Shown in pieces: positions 40,515-48,883 of a stretch of DNA of 64,000 nt. Each line of letters begins with the position of its first letter. The first letter of the stretch is position 1. The DNA is from Streptomyces sp. T12 (GTDB taxonomy: Bacteria; Actinomycetota; Actinomycetes; Streptomycetales; Streptomycetaceae): NCBI RefSeq assembly GCF_028736035.1, contig NZ_CP117866.1:5766001-5830000 (forward strand), read 5' to 3'. Position numbers and translations under genes: made by a program. Under the pieces are notes generated by a model. The model did no database searches. It was given only the letters and a program-made list of their open reading frames with translations, and had not been told where the DNA came from.

Positions 40515-41549
40515 GTGTCACGAAAGAACCACCGCCGGACAGCTTGCCTCGGTGCATTGCTGGCCTGCGCCACGGCGTTCGGGGGAGCACTCGCCTCCCC
40601 CGCGTCCGCCTCCGCCACGTCCGGCGCGGCGGCCGTGATCCCCGTCAGTGACTTCCACGGGGTCAACTGGGCGGATCCGCGCGACAACTACGCCGATGAC
40701 GCCGTCGTGCCTTCGGGGCTGTCGACCTCCGACAGCTACGCCACCACCTACGCCAAGTCCAAGGCGATCATCGGCGGGTTCGCCAAGCTGGGGGCCAACA
40801 CGGTCCGGCTGCCGGTCAACCCGACCTCCGTCAACGGCCCCTTCTGGAAGTCGTACAAGGGAGCGATCGACGCCGCCACCGACAAGGGGTTCAAGGTCAT
40901 CCTGGGCTACTGGGAGGCCGACAACGCCAAGGACGGCAAGATCGACAACCAGGCCGCCTACGACCAGATGTGGGCGCGGATCACCTCCGCCTACGTGGGC
41001 AACTCCCGGGTGTACTTCGAGCCGATGAACGAGCCGTTCGGCTACACCTCCCAGGAGTGGCGCGACATCGCCGCCCGCTGGGTGACGACCCACCGTGCCG
41101 TGCCCCGCGACCGGATCCTCGTCGGAGGGGTCAAGTACAGCGAGGACGTCAAGCCCGTGTGCGCCGACAGCCGGCTGAACGGCACGCGGCTGGCCCTGCA
41201 CAACTACGGCTTCTGGCACACCGACTGGACCAGCTCCGACCAGTGGAAGCAGGACTTCAAGGCGCGTATCGGCGACTGCGCTTCGCGCACCATCCTGGAT
41301 GAGTTCGGCGCCACCATGACCTCCGGCCTGAACTACACCGGGCCGATCAACGGCTCCAGCGAGATCGCCTACATCCAGGCGGCGACCGACACCATCCGTG
41401 AACTGGGCCTCGGCTCGGTCTACTGGCCCGGCCTGCGCAGCGGAGACACCTACTCCCTCACCACCCTCCAGGGCACGGGCACCAACCTCAGCCTGCAGCT
41501 GAACAACCAGAGCGGGCTGGACCGCCTGCACTGGGCCTGGAGGCAGTAA
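40515..41549 (+). CDS. Secreted GH5 cellulase/endoglycosidase
   Basis: The 344-aa protein has a signal peptide (SRKNHRRTACLGALLACATA to ASASA) and a glycoside hydrolase family 5 barrel. Motifs are GVNWADPRDNY, AKLGANTVRLPVNP, VYFEPMNEPFG (acid/base Glu in N-E-P), the His in LALHNYGFW and TILDEFGAT (nucleophile Glu). No carbohydrate-binding module is attached. GTG start at 40515 after AGAAGGGG. It probably cleaves beta-1,4-glucans outside the cell. Confidence 0.88.
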   Translation: MSRKNHRRTACLGALLACATAFGGALASPASASATSGAAAVIPVSDFHGVNWADPRDNYADDAVVPSGLSTSDSYATTYAKSKAIIGGFAKLGANTVRLPVNPTSVNGPFWKSYKGAIDAATDKGFKVILGYWEADNAKDGKIDNQAAYDQMWARITSAYVGNSRVYFEPMNEPFGYTSQEWRDIAARWVTTHRAVPRDRILVGGVKYSEDVKPVCADSRLNGTRLALHNYGFWHTDWTSSDQWKQDFKARIGDCASRTILDEFGATMTSGLNYTGPINGSSEIAYIQAATDTIRELGLGSVYWPGLRSGDTYSLTTLQGTGTNLSLQLNNQSGLDRLHWAWRQ

Positions 41550-41585
41550 CCGGCGGGTCCCGAGTCCCGGGTCCAGGGACCCCCA

Positions 41586-41620
41586 GGAGCGCCCTCGTGG
41601 TTGAGCCGCGAGGGCGCTCC
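41586..41620 (+). terminator. Hairpin terminator after cellulase
   Basis: A perfect 12-bp stem (GGAGCGCCCTCG and complement) with an 11-nt loop lies 37 bp after the stop. It lies between convergent genes and may act in both directions. Confidence 0.75.
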
Positions 41621-41685
41621 GGCGTGGGGAGAGCGGATGGTCAGCCAGTCCCGGCGCGCGGCACGGGCTTCCCGAGCTCTGGGCT

Positions 41686-42384
41686 CTACGCCGCGGGTTG
41701 GTAGGTCACGGTCGTGCTGGGGCACGCTTCCGCGAGCTGGGTGAGTGCTTCGAGTTCGGCGGCGTCGGCGGTCAGTCCCCAGCGGAGCTTGGTCGCGATC
41801 CACTCCGAGGTGTAGCGGCACGTGACCTCGACGGCCGGCGGCAGCCATTGGGCCGGGTCCTGGTCGGCCTTGCTGCGGTTCGAGGCCGCGGAGACGGCGA
41901 CGAGGGAGGGGTGGACGGCGAGGTCGTTGGCGTATGCCTCACGCCGCTGGGCGGTCCATTGGGATGCTCCGGAGTCCCAGGCCTCGGCGAGCGGAACCAT
42001 GTGGTCGACGTCCAGGGCGGAGGCCGAGGTGAGCCACTTGGCGTCGTAGTACGACCACCAGCGGCCTCCGGAGAGCTTGCAGCCGGGGAGGACCTGGGGG
42101 CGTTCGACCGCCTCGGCGAGCAGCACCTCCGCTCGGGTGTTGCAGCCGTCGGTGGGGTTCTGGCCCGCGTTCCAGTGCTTGAAGCTCGTGCGCTGGTAGC
42201 CGTCCCGCACCTCTGCCGCGAGCGGGAGGAGGTGGACGGAGGCCGCCATCGGGAGCGTGGAGGTCTCCAGGGCGCGGTCATGTGCATGAGCCGGTGCGGG
42301 TGCTGCGAGGGGCGCGAGGAGGAGTGCGGCCGCGGTGGCGGCTCGTCTGAGTTTCTTGATCACGCATCGCAGAATTGACTGCAC
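41686..42384 (-). CDS. Secreted HNH endonuclease (DUF1524 type)
   Basis: The 232-aa protein has a signal peptide (KKLRRAATAAALLLAPLAAP to AHA) and a C-terminal HNH nuclease domain with ALDVDHMVPLAEAWDSG (D-H-x-x-P-L) and VSAASNRSKADQDPAQWLPP (Asn and metal-binding region). Two Cys pairs could form disulfides. It is a typical Streptomyces extracellular nuclease for DNA scavenging. Minus strand, no operon partner. Confidence 0.85.
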   Translation of the reverse strand: MQSILRCVIKKLRRAATAAALLLAPLAAPAPAHAHDRALETSTLPMAASVHLLPLAAEVRDGYQRTSFKHWNAGQNPTDGCNTRAEVLLAEAVERPQVLPGCKLSGGRWWSYYDAKWLTSASALDVDHMVPLAEAWDSGASQWTAQRREAYANDLAVHPSLVAVSAASNRSKADQDPAQWLPPAVEVTCRYTSEWIATKLRWGLTADAAELEALTQLAEACPSTTVTYQPAA

Positions 42385-42504
42385 ATAACTCGTTCGAGGG
42401 ATTCGACTCGAACGAATGAGCCAAGTGGATGTCTTAGTTCACCGGACAGGTGTGCCATGGGGCATCCAATGGGGGGACATGGTTGTACATGTGTTCGGCG
42501 GGGG

Positions 42505-43839
42505 CTACCGCGCCAGGAACTCCGAGCTGGAGAACCTGACCGACGGCTTTGCCGCCACCAGTCCCTCCTCCCGCGCCGTCCCCGGGTACACGGCCACCGT
42601 GTCCTTCGTCTCGCCGGCGAACGTCCGCACCACCAGGTCCGCCCGCCCGTCCCCGTCGTAGTCGCCGACCGCCACGACGCGCGTGGTGCCCTGTGCGGGC
42701 GGCTGCACGGTCACCATGCCCGCCGCCGCGATCCCTGTCGTACGGCCTCGGAAGACACGCAACTGCGAGCCGCTGGAGACGAGTTCGCTCAGCCCGTCGC
42801 CGTCGAAGTCGGCGGCGTCGAGCACGGAGCCGGGGACTGCGAGGGTTCCGCGTGCGGCCGTTGCCGGGAGGTCGTAGCGCAGGGATGTTCCGTCCATCGT
42901 GCCGATCGCCGCGTCGAGGGCGCCCTTGCCCTTGCCGAAGGCGCCGAGGGCTACGTCGATGCCGGCGGGGAGGACGACTCCGGTGCGGGTGGGTCCGGCC
43001 GGGCCGCCGAGGACCACCGCTGATTTTCCTGTGCCCTGTGCCGTACGGACCACCAGGTCGTCGTATCCGTCGCGGTCGACGTCGGCCGCCGGGCCCGTGG
43101 GGGCGTTGCCGGGTGCCGGGATGGGGGCGGCTGCTGCCTTGGGCTTGCCCTTGCGGGTGAACGGGCCCTGGAGGAAGGACAGTTGGACGTCCGACGCGTG
43201 GACGACCAGGTCCTGCGCGCCGTCGCCGTCGAAGTCGCCGCACACCGGCTGGTCGGGCCAGTCGTTGCCGGCGCGGGCGGCGGCGGGGATGGTGAGTTTG
43301 ACCGCCTTGCCGGTGAGGCCGTTCGGGGAGCCGAAGAGGAGTTGGAGAGGGACCGGGGGTTGGCCCTGGCCGTCGTAGGGCGGGTCGGTGGAGATGACCA
43401 GGTCCGTGAAGCCGTCGCCGTTCAGGTCGCAGGTCGCCTCCGCGTCGAAGACGGCGGGGAGTTGGCCCTTCGTCGGGGCCGCCTGCCGCTGCGGGCTGAG
43501 CAACTGCCGTGCGCCCGGGGTGAGTCCGCGCTCGCCGCCGTAGACGATGCCGATGCCCGGGTCGTCGGCGTGGGCCTGGGACTTGACCAGGTCGTTGAGG
43601 ACGAGGTCGCGGTGGCCGTCGCCGTTGAAGTCGTCGGCGGTCTTGCTGCCCTTGCCGTGGGGGACGGGGAGTCGGGCGGGGGCGTCGGCTATCTGGACGG
43701 AAGTGTGCGGAGTCGGCTCGGCGTTGTCGCTGTGCTGGGTGGGGCCGCAGGCGGCCAGGGCGAGGATGCCGACGGCGCCGAGAGTGCCGAGCGTGCTGGT
43801 CCTGGCCGCCGTACACTTCCCGCTTCTTCGCGCGCGCAC
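42505..43839 (-). CDS. FG-GAP repeat lipoprotein
   Basis: The 444-aa protein has a lipobox in GAVGILALAACG (lipidated Cys at about residue 31), then FG-GAP/VCBS blades with Ca2+ loops (DFNGDGHRDLVLNDL, DLNGDGFTDLVISTDP, DFDGDGAQDLVVHASD, DYDGDGRADLVVRTF). It should be a membrane-anchored beta-propeller facing outside. Related to the 29-32 kb pair but lipid-anchored. GTG start. Confidence 0.85.
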   Translation of the reverse strand: MRARRSGKCTAARTSTLGTLGAVGILALAACGPTQHSDNAEPTPHTSVQIADAPARLPVPHGKGSKTADDFNGDGHRDLVLNDLVKSQAHADDPGIGIVYGGERGLTPGARQLLSPQRQAAPTKGQLPAVFDAEATCDLNGDGFTDLVISTDPPYDGQGQPPVPLQLLFGSPNGLTGKAVKLTIPAAARAGNDWPDQPVCGDFDGDGAQDLVVHASDVQLSFLQGPFTRKGKPKAAAAPIPAPGNAPTGPAADVDRDGYDDLVVRTAQGTGKSAVVLGGPAGPTRTGVVLPAGIDVALGAFGKGKGALDAAIGTMDGTSLRYDLPATAARGTLAVPGSVLDAADFDGDGLSELVSSGSQLRVFRGRTTGIAAAGMVTVQPPAQGTTRVVAVGDYDGDGRADLVVRTFAGETKDTVAVYPGTAREEGLVAAKPSVRFSSSEFLAR

Positions 43840-43992
43840 CGCTCACCTCGCCAGCACCAGGGTCAACAACTGGGTAATCATGCACGCGTTCGAGAGGGGG
43901 CGACAGTCCCTGTGCCGGGATGAGTGATGTGCGGGTGTGGCCAACGGGAACATTCCGGCAGAACGACCCGTTGACCTCAGGTCCACCCGCTG

Positions 43993-44083
<91 letters not shown>

Positions 44084-44095
44084 CCGAGGAGTCCT

Positions 44096-44761
44096 GTGAC
44101 CGACAGTTCGTCCCACGCCACCGTGACCTCGCTCCCGCCGCTCACCACCCAGGCAGAGCGCCTGATCGAGCTCGGGGTGCACGAGCTCGCGGGGATACCC
44201 GCCGACGAGCTGCGCACCTTCGCGCAGGACGCCGGTGGCGGAGGCGGCGACACGCTGCTCGCCGTCCATCCGGACCGCGCCCCCGCGTCCGCCCTCGCCC
44301 CGCTGCTCCGTCACGACGGCAAGCCCGGTTTCGTGGTCGTCGACATGCCCGACGTCGACGGTTTCGCGCCCGACACCGTCGAGCTGCCCGACGCCTCCGA
44401 CGCCCCGCTCTACGTCGTCACCGGCCTCGACCGCGGCGACCGCATGGCCAACTGGAGCCCGGAAGAGGCGCTGCCCGCCCTGGCCCAAGAGGACCGCACC
44501 CCGCTGCTGCTCACCGAAGGCATCCACTGGGTGCTCCAGCAGCCGCCGATCCTTGAGCGCAACCGCTGCTTCATGACCATCGGCTCCCGGCTGCGCAAGA
44601 CGAACGGCGCCCTGGACGCCCGTACCCCGGCGATCTGGATCAGCAACGGCACTGGCCGCGACGGCCGCGAGCGGCGCAACGCCCCGAAGGTCGGCTGGTG
44701 TTGGTGGGGCAACCGCCACACGTGGCTGGGCTTCGCGTCCGGTACGGGCCGTAGCTCCTAG
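44096..44761 (+). CDS. DUF5701 family protein
   Basis: The 221-aa soluble protein contains LTTQAERLIELGVHELAGIP, GKPGFVVVDMPDVDGFAPDT and ERNRCFMTIGSRLRK, as in the Streptomyces DUF5701 group. Function unknown. I place the start at the GTG at 44096, 5 bp after GAGGAG; an in-frame ATG at 43937 would translate the 7-bp repeat as REPRTAN units. The repeat directly upstream makes expression potentially variable. Confidence 0.75.
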   Translation: MTDSSSHATVTSLPPLTTQAERLIELGVHELAGIPADELRTFAQDAGGGGGDTLLAVHPDRAPASALAPLLRHDGKPGFVVVDMPDVDGFAPDTVELPDASDAPLYVVTGLDRGDRMANWSPEEALPALAQEDRTPLLLTEGIHWVLQQPPILERNRCFMTIGSRLRKTNGALDARTPAIWISNGTGRDGRERRNAPKVGWCWWGNRHTWLGFASGTGRSS

Positions 44762-44796
44762 GTAGTAGCCACTACCAGTAGGTACTGGCTACTACC
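44761..44796. terminator. Hairpin between convergent genes
   Basis: GGTAGTAGCCA (44761-44771) pairs with TGGCTACTACC (44786-44796) around a 14-nt loop, directly at the DUF5701 stop and before the convergent Rrf2 gene. Confidence 0.6.
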
Positions 44797-44835
44797 AGCT
44801 GCTCCCAGCTACTACCTCGGTCTCCGCCCGCGCTC

Positions 44836-45321
44836 TCAGCCCTGCGACGCCGTGGTCAGCCACGCGCCGACGCGGGGCAGTGCGGCGGGGCCGGACGTGG
44901 CGCCGACGTCCTGGACCAGGTCGGCGATCGAGACGGCCCGCAGCGCTTCTCGCCAGGCCGCGTCCGCCCCGGCCATCGCTCGGGCGATGGGGCAAGGCGT
45001 GGTGCACGCCTCGGCCGGGGTGGCCAGCGGGCCGCGCTGGCGGATCTCCGTGCAGGTGAACGCAGGGCCGGGGCCGTCGACCGCTTCGACCACGTCGAGC
45101 ACGGTGATCGAGGCGGCCTCCCGGGTGAGCACGTAGCCGCCCGCCTTGCCCTGGACCGAGCGGACGAGCCCGGCCCGGGAGAGGGCCTGGAGCTGTTTGG
45201 CCAGGTAGCTCGGCGACACGTCGTGCAGCTCCGCCAGCTTGGTCGCCGGGACGGGCTCGTCGACCGACGTGAGCACGACGCAGCAATGCAGGGCCCACTC
45301 GACTCCGCCGGACATCTTCAC
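44836..45321 (-). CDS. Rrf2-family regulator
   Basis: The 161-aa winged-helix protein has the Rrf2 pattern: GVEWALHCCVVLTS, VPATKLAELHDVSPSYLAKQ, LQALSRAGLVRSVQGKAGGY. Three cysteines in FTCTEIRQR and EACTTPCPI occupy the positions that bind an Fe-S cluster in NsrR/IscR or act as thiol sensors. It is divergent from an NAD(P)H-binding reductase gene with two operators between. Likely a redox or electrophile sensor. Confidence 0.88.
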   Translation of the reverse strand: MKMSGGVEWALHCCVVLTSVDEPVPATKLAELHDVSPSYLAKQLQALSRAGLVRSVQGKAGGYVLTREAASITVLDVVEAVDGPGPAFTCTEIRQRGPLATPAEACTTPCPIARAMAGADAAWREALRAVSIADLVQDVGATSGPAALPRVGAWLTTASQG

Positions 45322-45336
45322 TCGACCACTCTAATC

Positions 45337-45411
45337 AGGCTCTCCCGCGAGGCTCTCCCGTGGCCGGGCCCCGCCGTCAGGCTCTCCACCAGGCTCTCCA
45401 CCAGGCTCTCT
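45337..45411. repeat. AGGCTCTCC repeats
   Basis: Five copies of AGGCTCTC(C/T) at 45337, 45350, 45379, 45391 and 45403; the last three are at a 12-bp period. They lie just upstream of the Rrf2 start on its leader side. Confidence 0.5.
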
Positions 45412-45423
45412 CCTCCCGACCGG

Positions 45424-45476
45424 TTGACTCGGACAGGTGATGTCCGAGTATAGTCTCGGATAGAGCGTGTCCGAGT
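45424..45476 (+). promoter_or_regulatory. Promoter with two Rrf2-type operators
   Basis: Operator 1 is ACTCGGACA-N5-TGTCCGAGT (45427-45449). Operator 2 is TCTCGGATA-N5-TGTCCGAGT (45454-45476), 27 bp apart centre to centre. TTGACT (45424-45429) and TATAGT (45449-45454) form a -35/-10 pair with 19-bp spacing, so a regulator bound here would block the reductase promoter. Confidence 0.75.
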
Positions 45477-45550
45477 TTGGTGGTGGATGCCGCACCCATG
45501 CGGTGGTTCATATGCCACATTGCGGATATCCCACCGACGAAAGGCATGTC

Positions 45551-46279
45551 ATGAAGTTCGCGGTCATCGGCGGTACCGGACTCATCGGGTCGCAAGTCGT
45601 CAGGAATCTGAACGCCGCCGGGCACGAGGCGGTACCGCACTCGCAGTCCACCGGAGTCGACGTCATCACCGGCCAGGGACTGGACGAGGCGGTGGCGGGA
45701 GCGGACGTCGTCGTCAACCTGACGAACTCCCCGACCTTCGACGACGCCTCCCCGGCCTTCTTCCAGACCTCGATGGAGAACCTGCTGGCCGCGGCCCGGA
45801 AGGGGGGCGTCGGCCACTTCGTCGTCCTCTCGATCGTCGGCGTGGACCAGGTGCCGGAGCTGGACTACTACCGGGCCAAGACGCTCCAGGAGGAGATCCT
45901 CGCGGCCGGGCCGATCCCCTACTCGATCGTCCGGGCGACGCAGTTCATGGAGTTCATGGACGCCGTGCTGTCCTGGACCGCCGACGGCGACACCGTCCGG
46001 TTGCCCGCCACGCCGATCCAGCCCATCGCCGCCGCGGACGTGGCCCAGGCGGTGACGGAGGTCGCCGCGGGCGCCCCGCTGAACGGCATCCGCAACATCG
46101 GCGGCCCCGAGATCTTCCCCCTGGACGAGCTGGGCCGGATCACCCTGTCCCACAAGGGCGACAGCCGTACGGTCGTCACCGACCCCACCGCCGGCATGTT
46201 CGCCGCCGTCCAGGGCGACGTCCTCACCGACAAGGACGCCCGACTCGCCCCCACGCGCTACGCCGACTGGCTCTCCTGA
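45551..46279 (+). CDS. NAD(P)H-binding reductase (atypical SDR)
   Basis: The 242-aa protein starts MKFAVIGGTGLIGSQVVRNL (GxxGxxG) and has VVLSIVGVDQVPELDYYRAK and YSIVRATQFMEFM, features of the NmrA/SDR_a5 group (quinone-reductase-like). It is the target of the divergent Rrf2 regulator. Rrf2/SDR pairs of this kind respond to electrophiles or oxidative stress. Confidence 0.85.
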   Translation: MKFAVIGGTGLIGSQVVRNLNAAGHEAVPHSQSTGVDVITGQGLDEAVAGADVVVNLTNSPTFDDASPAFFQTSMENLLAAARKGGVGHFVVLSIVGVDQVPELDYYRAKTLQEEILAAGPIPYSIVRATQFMEFMDAVLSWTADGDTVRLPATPIQPIAAADVAQAVTEVAAGAPLNGIRNIGGPEIFPLDELGRITLSHKGDSRTVVTDPTAGMFAAVQGDVLTDKDARLAPTRYADWLS

Positions 46280-46291
46280 GGGCGCTCACAG

Positions 46292-46624
46292 ATGACTGCT
46301 CCGGATCCTGACAGCGCGTTCGACGGCGGCTGGATCATCGACGTCAATCTGCGGCCGTTGTGTGAATCGGTCGCCGGGTTCGCGGGATACGAGTTCGACG
46401 ACTCGGACTGGCAGGCCGTCGAGACCGCCCTGCCGGGGACGGACGTCGAGCGGTCCGACTGGTACGACTGCCCGTTGTCGGGCCGGGTGCCGCTGACCCT
46501 GTTCGTCGCGGCCGACCCGGGATCCAGCGTGGTCTTCGTCAGGTTCGCAGGAGAGCCCGACGACCGCACCAAGGCACAGATCGAGGCGGCGCTGTACATC
46601 TTCGCGATGTGGGAACTGACCTGA
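46292..46624 (+). CDS. Hypothetical 110-aa protein
   Basis: Acidic soluble protein (SAFDGGWIIDVNLRPLCESV, LFVAADPGSSVVFVRFAGEP) with alternating strands. No family recognised. It starts 12 bp after the reductase stop and may be co-transcribed with it. Confidence 0.6.
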   Translation: MTAPDPDSAFDGGWIIDVNLRPLCESVAGFAGYEFDDSDWQAVETALPGTDVERSDWYDCPLSGRVPLTLFVAADPGSSVVFVRFAGEPDDRTKAQIEAALYIFAMWELT

Positions 46625-46655
46625 CGGCACCACTGCTCGGCCCCGTTGCCGCCCA

Positions 46656-47096
46656 TCAGCCCCGCTCACGCACCATGAACACGTCCACCGGGTCCTCGGT
46701 CTCGACGGTGAACCCGTGCCGCTCGTACAGCCGTCGGGCCGCGCTGCCCCGCAGCACGTTCAACCGGACGAGGACGCCGCGGCGGTCGCACCGCTCCAGC
46801 AGCTCGCGCAGCACGCCCGAGCCGATGCCGCTGCCCTGAAGGTGCGGGGCCAGATAGAAGTGCTCCAGCCAGTGGGCGTCCTCGGCCGGTCGCAGCGCCA
46901 CACAGCCGGCGAACGCACCGCCCACCTCTATCACCCAGGTGTGGGACGGATCGAAGCCGTCCCGCAGCCGCTGCCGCACCCGCTGCTCGTCGTACCGGCC
47001 GAGCCGTTGCAGATCCGCCCGCAGCACCACGGCACGCAACTCGGCCACCGCCTCGACGTCCGCCACCGATGCCTGCCGAATGCCCCAGTCCGCCAT
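46656..47096 (-). CDS. GNAT acetyltransferase
   Basis: The 146-aa single-domain GNAT has the acetyl-CoA loop YLAPHLQGSGIGSGVLRELL (Q-x-x-G-x-G) and the final strand pair LNVLRGSAARRLYERHGFTV. The substrate is not deducible. The ATG at 47096 (MADWGIRQASV) begins directly at the first strand. Convergent with the 110-aa gene. Confidence 0.85.
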   Translation of the reverse strand: MADWGIRQASVADVEAVAELRAVVLRADLQRLGRYDEQRVRQRLRDGFDPSHTWVIEVGGAFAGCVALRPAEDAHWLEHFYLAPHLQGSGIGSGVLRELLERCDRRGVLVRLNVLRGSAARRLYERHGFTVETEDPVDVFMVRERG

Positions 47097-47200
47097 GATC
47101 ACCACGCTAGCGCGCACGCGAGGGCTCCTGCCCGGCCGCCTCCTACCGTGGCGGATGCGACGGTTGCTACGTTCTCCTGTGTGCGGGCCGGGGCGAGGCG

Positions 47201-47374
47201 GTGTCGTCGGCGGCGACCGGGCGTGGGGCGCAGGACGGGTGGCGGTTGCGGGCGATGTTCACGGCTGCCCGCTCCGCGGACTGGGGCGAGTTCCTCGCCG
47301 ACTGCGGCAAGTTCGAGCGTGAGCTGGGCAGAGCCCCCGCCAACCCAGCCCCCAAGGACGGCGAGGACAGATGA
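47201..47374 (+). CDS. Small ChrB-like fragment coupled to the MFS gene
   Basis: A GTG-initiated frame of 57 codons reads RLRAMFTAARSADWGEFLAD, then CGKFERELGRAP. The DWxEFLADCGKFE block resembles that of ChrB (chromate-resistance) proteins. The stop overlaps the MFS start (ATGA), so it is probably translated. It is far shorter than ChrB (about 150 aa in Streptomyces relatives), so it is either a trimmed remnant or a small regulator kept for coupling. Confidence 0.4.
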   Translation: MSSAATGRGAQDGWRLRAMFTAARSADWGEFLADCGKFERELGRAPANPAPKDGEDR

Positions 47375-48573
47375 CCGCAACGCCCGACCGGCAAGCCGCC
47401 CCCGCCCCAGCCCCCGCCCCCGCGTCCCAGATGTGGCCCCTCTACGCCGCCGGATTCACCACCGCCTTCGGTGCGCACGGCATCGCCGCCAACCTCGGTG
47501 GGTACTCCGAGGACGCCGTGACCTCCCTCCTCGTCCTCGGCGGCCTGCTCGCCCTGTACGACGGGGCCGAGGTGGTGCTCAAACCGCTCTTCGGCACGCT
47601 CGCCGACCGGATCGGGGCGCGTCCCGTGCTGCTCGGCGGCCTCGTCGCGTTCGCCGTGGCCTCCGCCGCGTACGTCGTCGCCGACAGCCCCGGCTGGCTC
47701 TGGGCCGCCCGTCTCGGTCAGGGCGCCGCGGCCTCCGCGTTCTCGCCGTCCGCGTCCGCACTGGTCGCCCGGCTGAACCCGGCGGCCAAGCACGGGCGGG
47801 CGTTCGGCGGTTACGGCTTCTACAAGTCCATCGGCTACACCCTGGGCCCGCTGCTCGGCGGCGTCCTGGTCTGGGCCGGTGGCCTGCGGCTGCTGTTCAC
47901 GGTGCTGGCGGTGCTCGGCGCGGCGGTCGCACTCTGGGCCGCGCTCGCCGTCCCGCACGTACCCCCGCTGCCCAAGCAGCGGCAGACGGTACTGGACCTG
48001 GCCCGGCGCCTGGCCGACCCGGCCTTCCTGCGGCCCACGGCCGCCCTGGCCGGCGCCACCGCCGCGCTCTCCGTCGGCGTCGGCTTCCTGCCGGTCTCCG
48101 GCGCCACCGCCGGGCTCGGCACGGTCGCGACCGGCGCCGCGGTGTCGGTGCTGGCGGCCTGCGCGGCCGTCGTACAGCCGAAGGCCGGGCGGGCCCTGGA
48201 CGACGGCCGCCTCACCGCCCGAGCCGGCCTGACCGCCGGGCTGCTGATCACGGCGGCGGGGCTGGCCTGCGCGATGCTGCCCGGCCTGGCGGGCGTCCTC
48301 CTCGCCGCCGTCCTGATCGGCATCGGCACCGGCCTGATCACCCCGCTCGGCTTCGCCGCCCTGGCCGCCTCCACCCCTGCCGAGCGGCTCGGCCAGACCA
48401 TGGGCTCCGCCGAACTGGGCCGCGAACTCGGCGACGCGGGCGGCCCGCTGCTGGTCGCCGCCGTCGCCTCGGCGGCCACCCTCACCTGGGGCTACGCCGC
48501 CCTTGCCGTCCTCCTCGCCACCGGCCCCGCCCTCGCCGTGGCCCGCCGGAACCGAACTGCCGGATATCAATAA
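47371..48573 (+). CDS. MFS efflux transporter
   Basis: The 400-aa protein has about 12 membrane helices. The motif A-like GTLADRIGARPVLLGGLVAF lies between helices 2 and 3, and LGQGAAASAFSPSASALVAR and GKAFGGYG-type (HGRAFGGYGFYKSIGYTLGP) sequences place it in the drug-efflux DHA1-like group. Substrate unknown. Its start overlaps the upstream small gene. Confidence 0.85.
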   Translation: MTATPDRQAAPAPAPAPASQMWPLYAAGFTTAFGAHGIAANLGGYSEDAVTSLLVLGGLLALYDGAEVVLKPLFGTLADRIGARPVLLGGLVAFAVASAAYVVADSPGWLWAARLGQGAAASAFSPSASALVARLNPAAKHGRAFGGYGFYKSIGYTLGPLLGGVLVWAGGLRLLFTVLAVLGAAVALWAALAVPHVPPLPKQRQTVLDLARRLADPAFLRPTAALAGATAALSVGVGFLPVSGATAGLGTVATGAAVSVLAACAAVVQPKAGRALDDGRLTARAGLTAGLLITAAGLACAMLPGLAGVLLAAVLIGIGTGLITPLGFAALAASTPAERLGQTMGSAELGRELGDAGGPLLVAAVASAATLTWGYAALAVLLATGPALAVARRNRTAGYQ

Positions 48574-48701
48574 CAGCGCATCACACATATTCCGAATTTC
48601 ATCGTCCGGGCCCTGTCGTTGGATATTCCAGATAATCACCGTTGACGGATATTCCCCCGAATGCCAGATGTCCTGCACGGCGTGGCGCTCGTTGATGTGG
48701 C

Positions 48702-48881
48702 GTGACTTGGCGGGAAACACATGTAGATGAGGATCATCCGTTCCGCTTGCGGCAGGCAGTTGATCAGACCGCTGCGGAAGGCATCACGCACTGCTCTGAT
48801 CTGCTCGATGACTTTCTCAGAACCATCAGCCGTATGGAGAGTGAATATCTTCGGGCGGCGATGGAGGGGGAGAGGTTCTAG
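48702..48881 (+). CDS. 59-aa hypothetical, upstream of DUF2637 gene
   Basis: A GTG-initiated frame reads VTWRETHVDEDHPFRLRQAV, then a helical part CSDLLDDFLRTISRMESEYL and RAAMEGERF. It ends 2 bp before the DUF2637 gene. No clear ribosome-binding site; the tight junction and helical amphipathic composition are the only support. Confidence 0.4.
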   Translation: MTWRETHVDEDHPFRLRQAVDQTAAEGITHCSDLLDDFLRTISRMESEYLRAAMEGERF

Positions 48882-48883
48882 GA

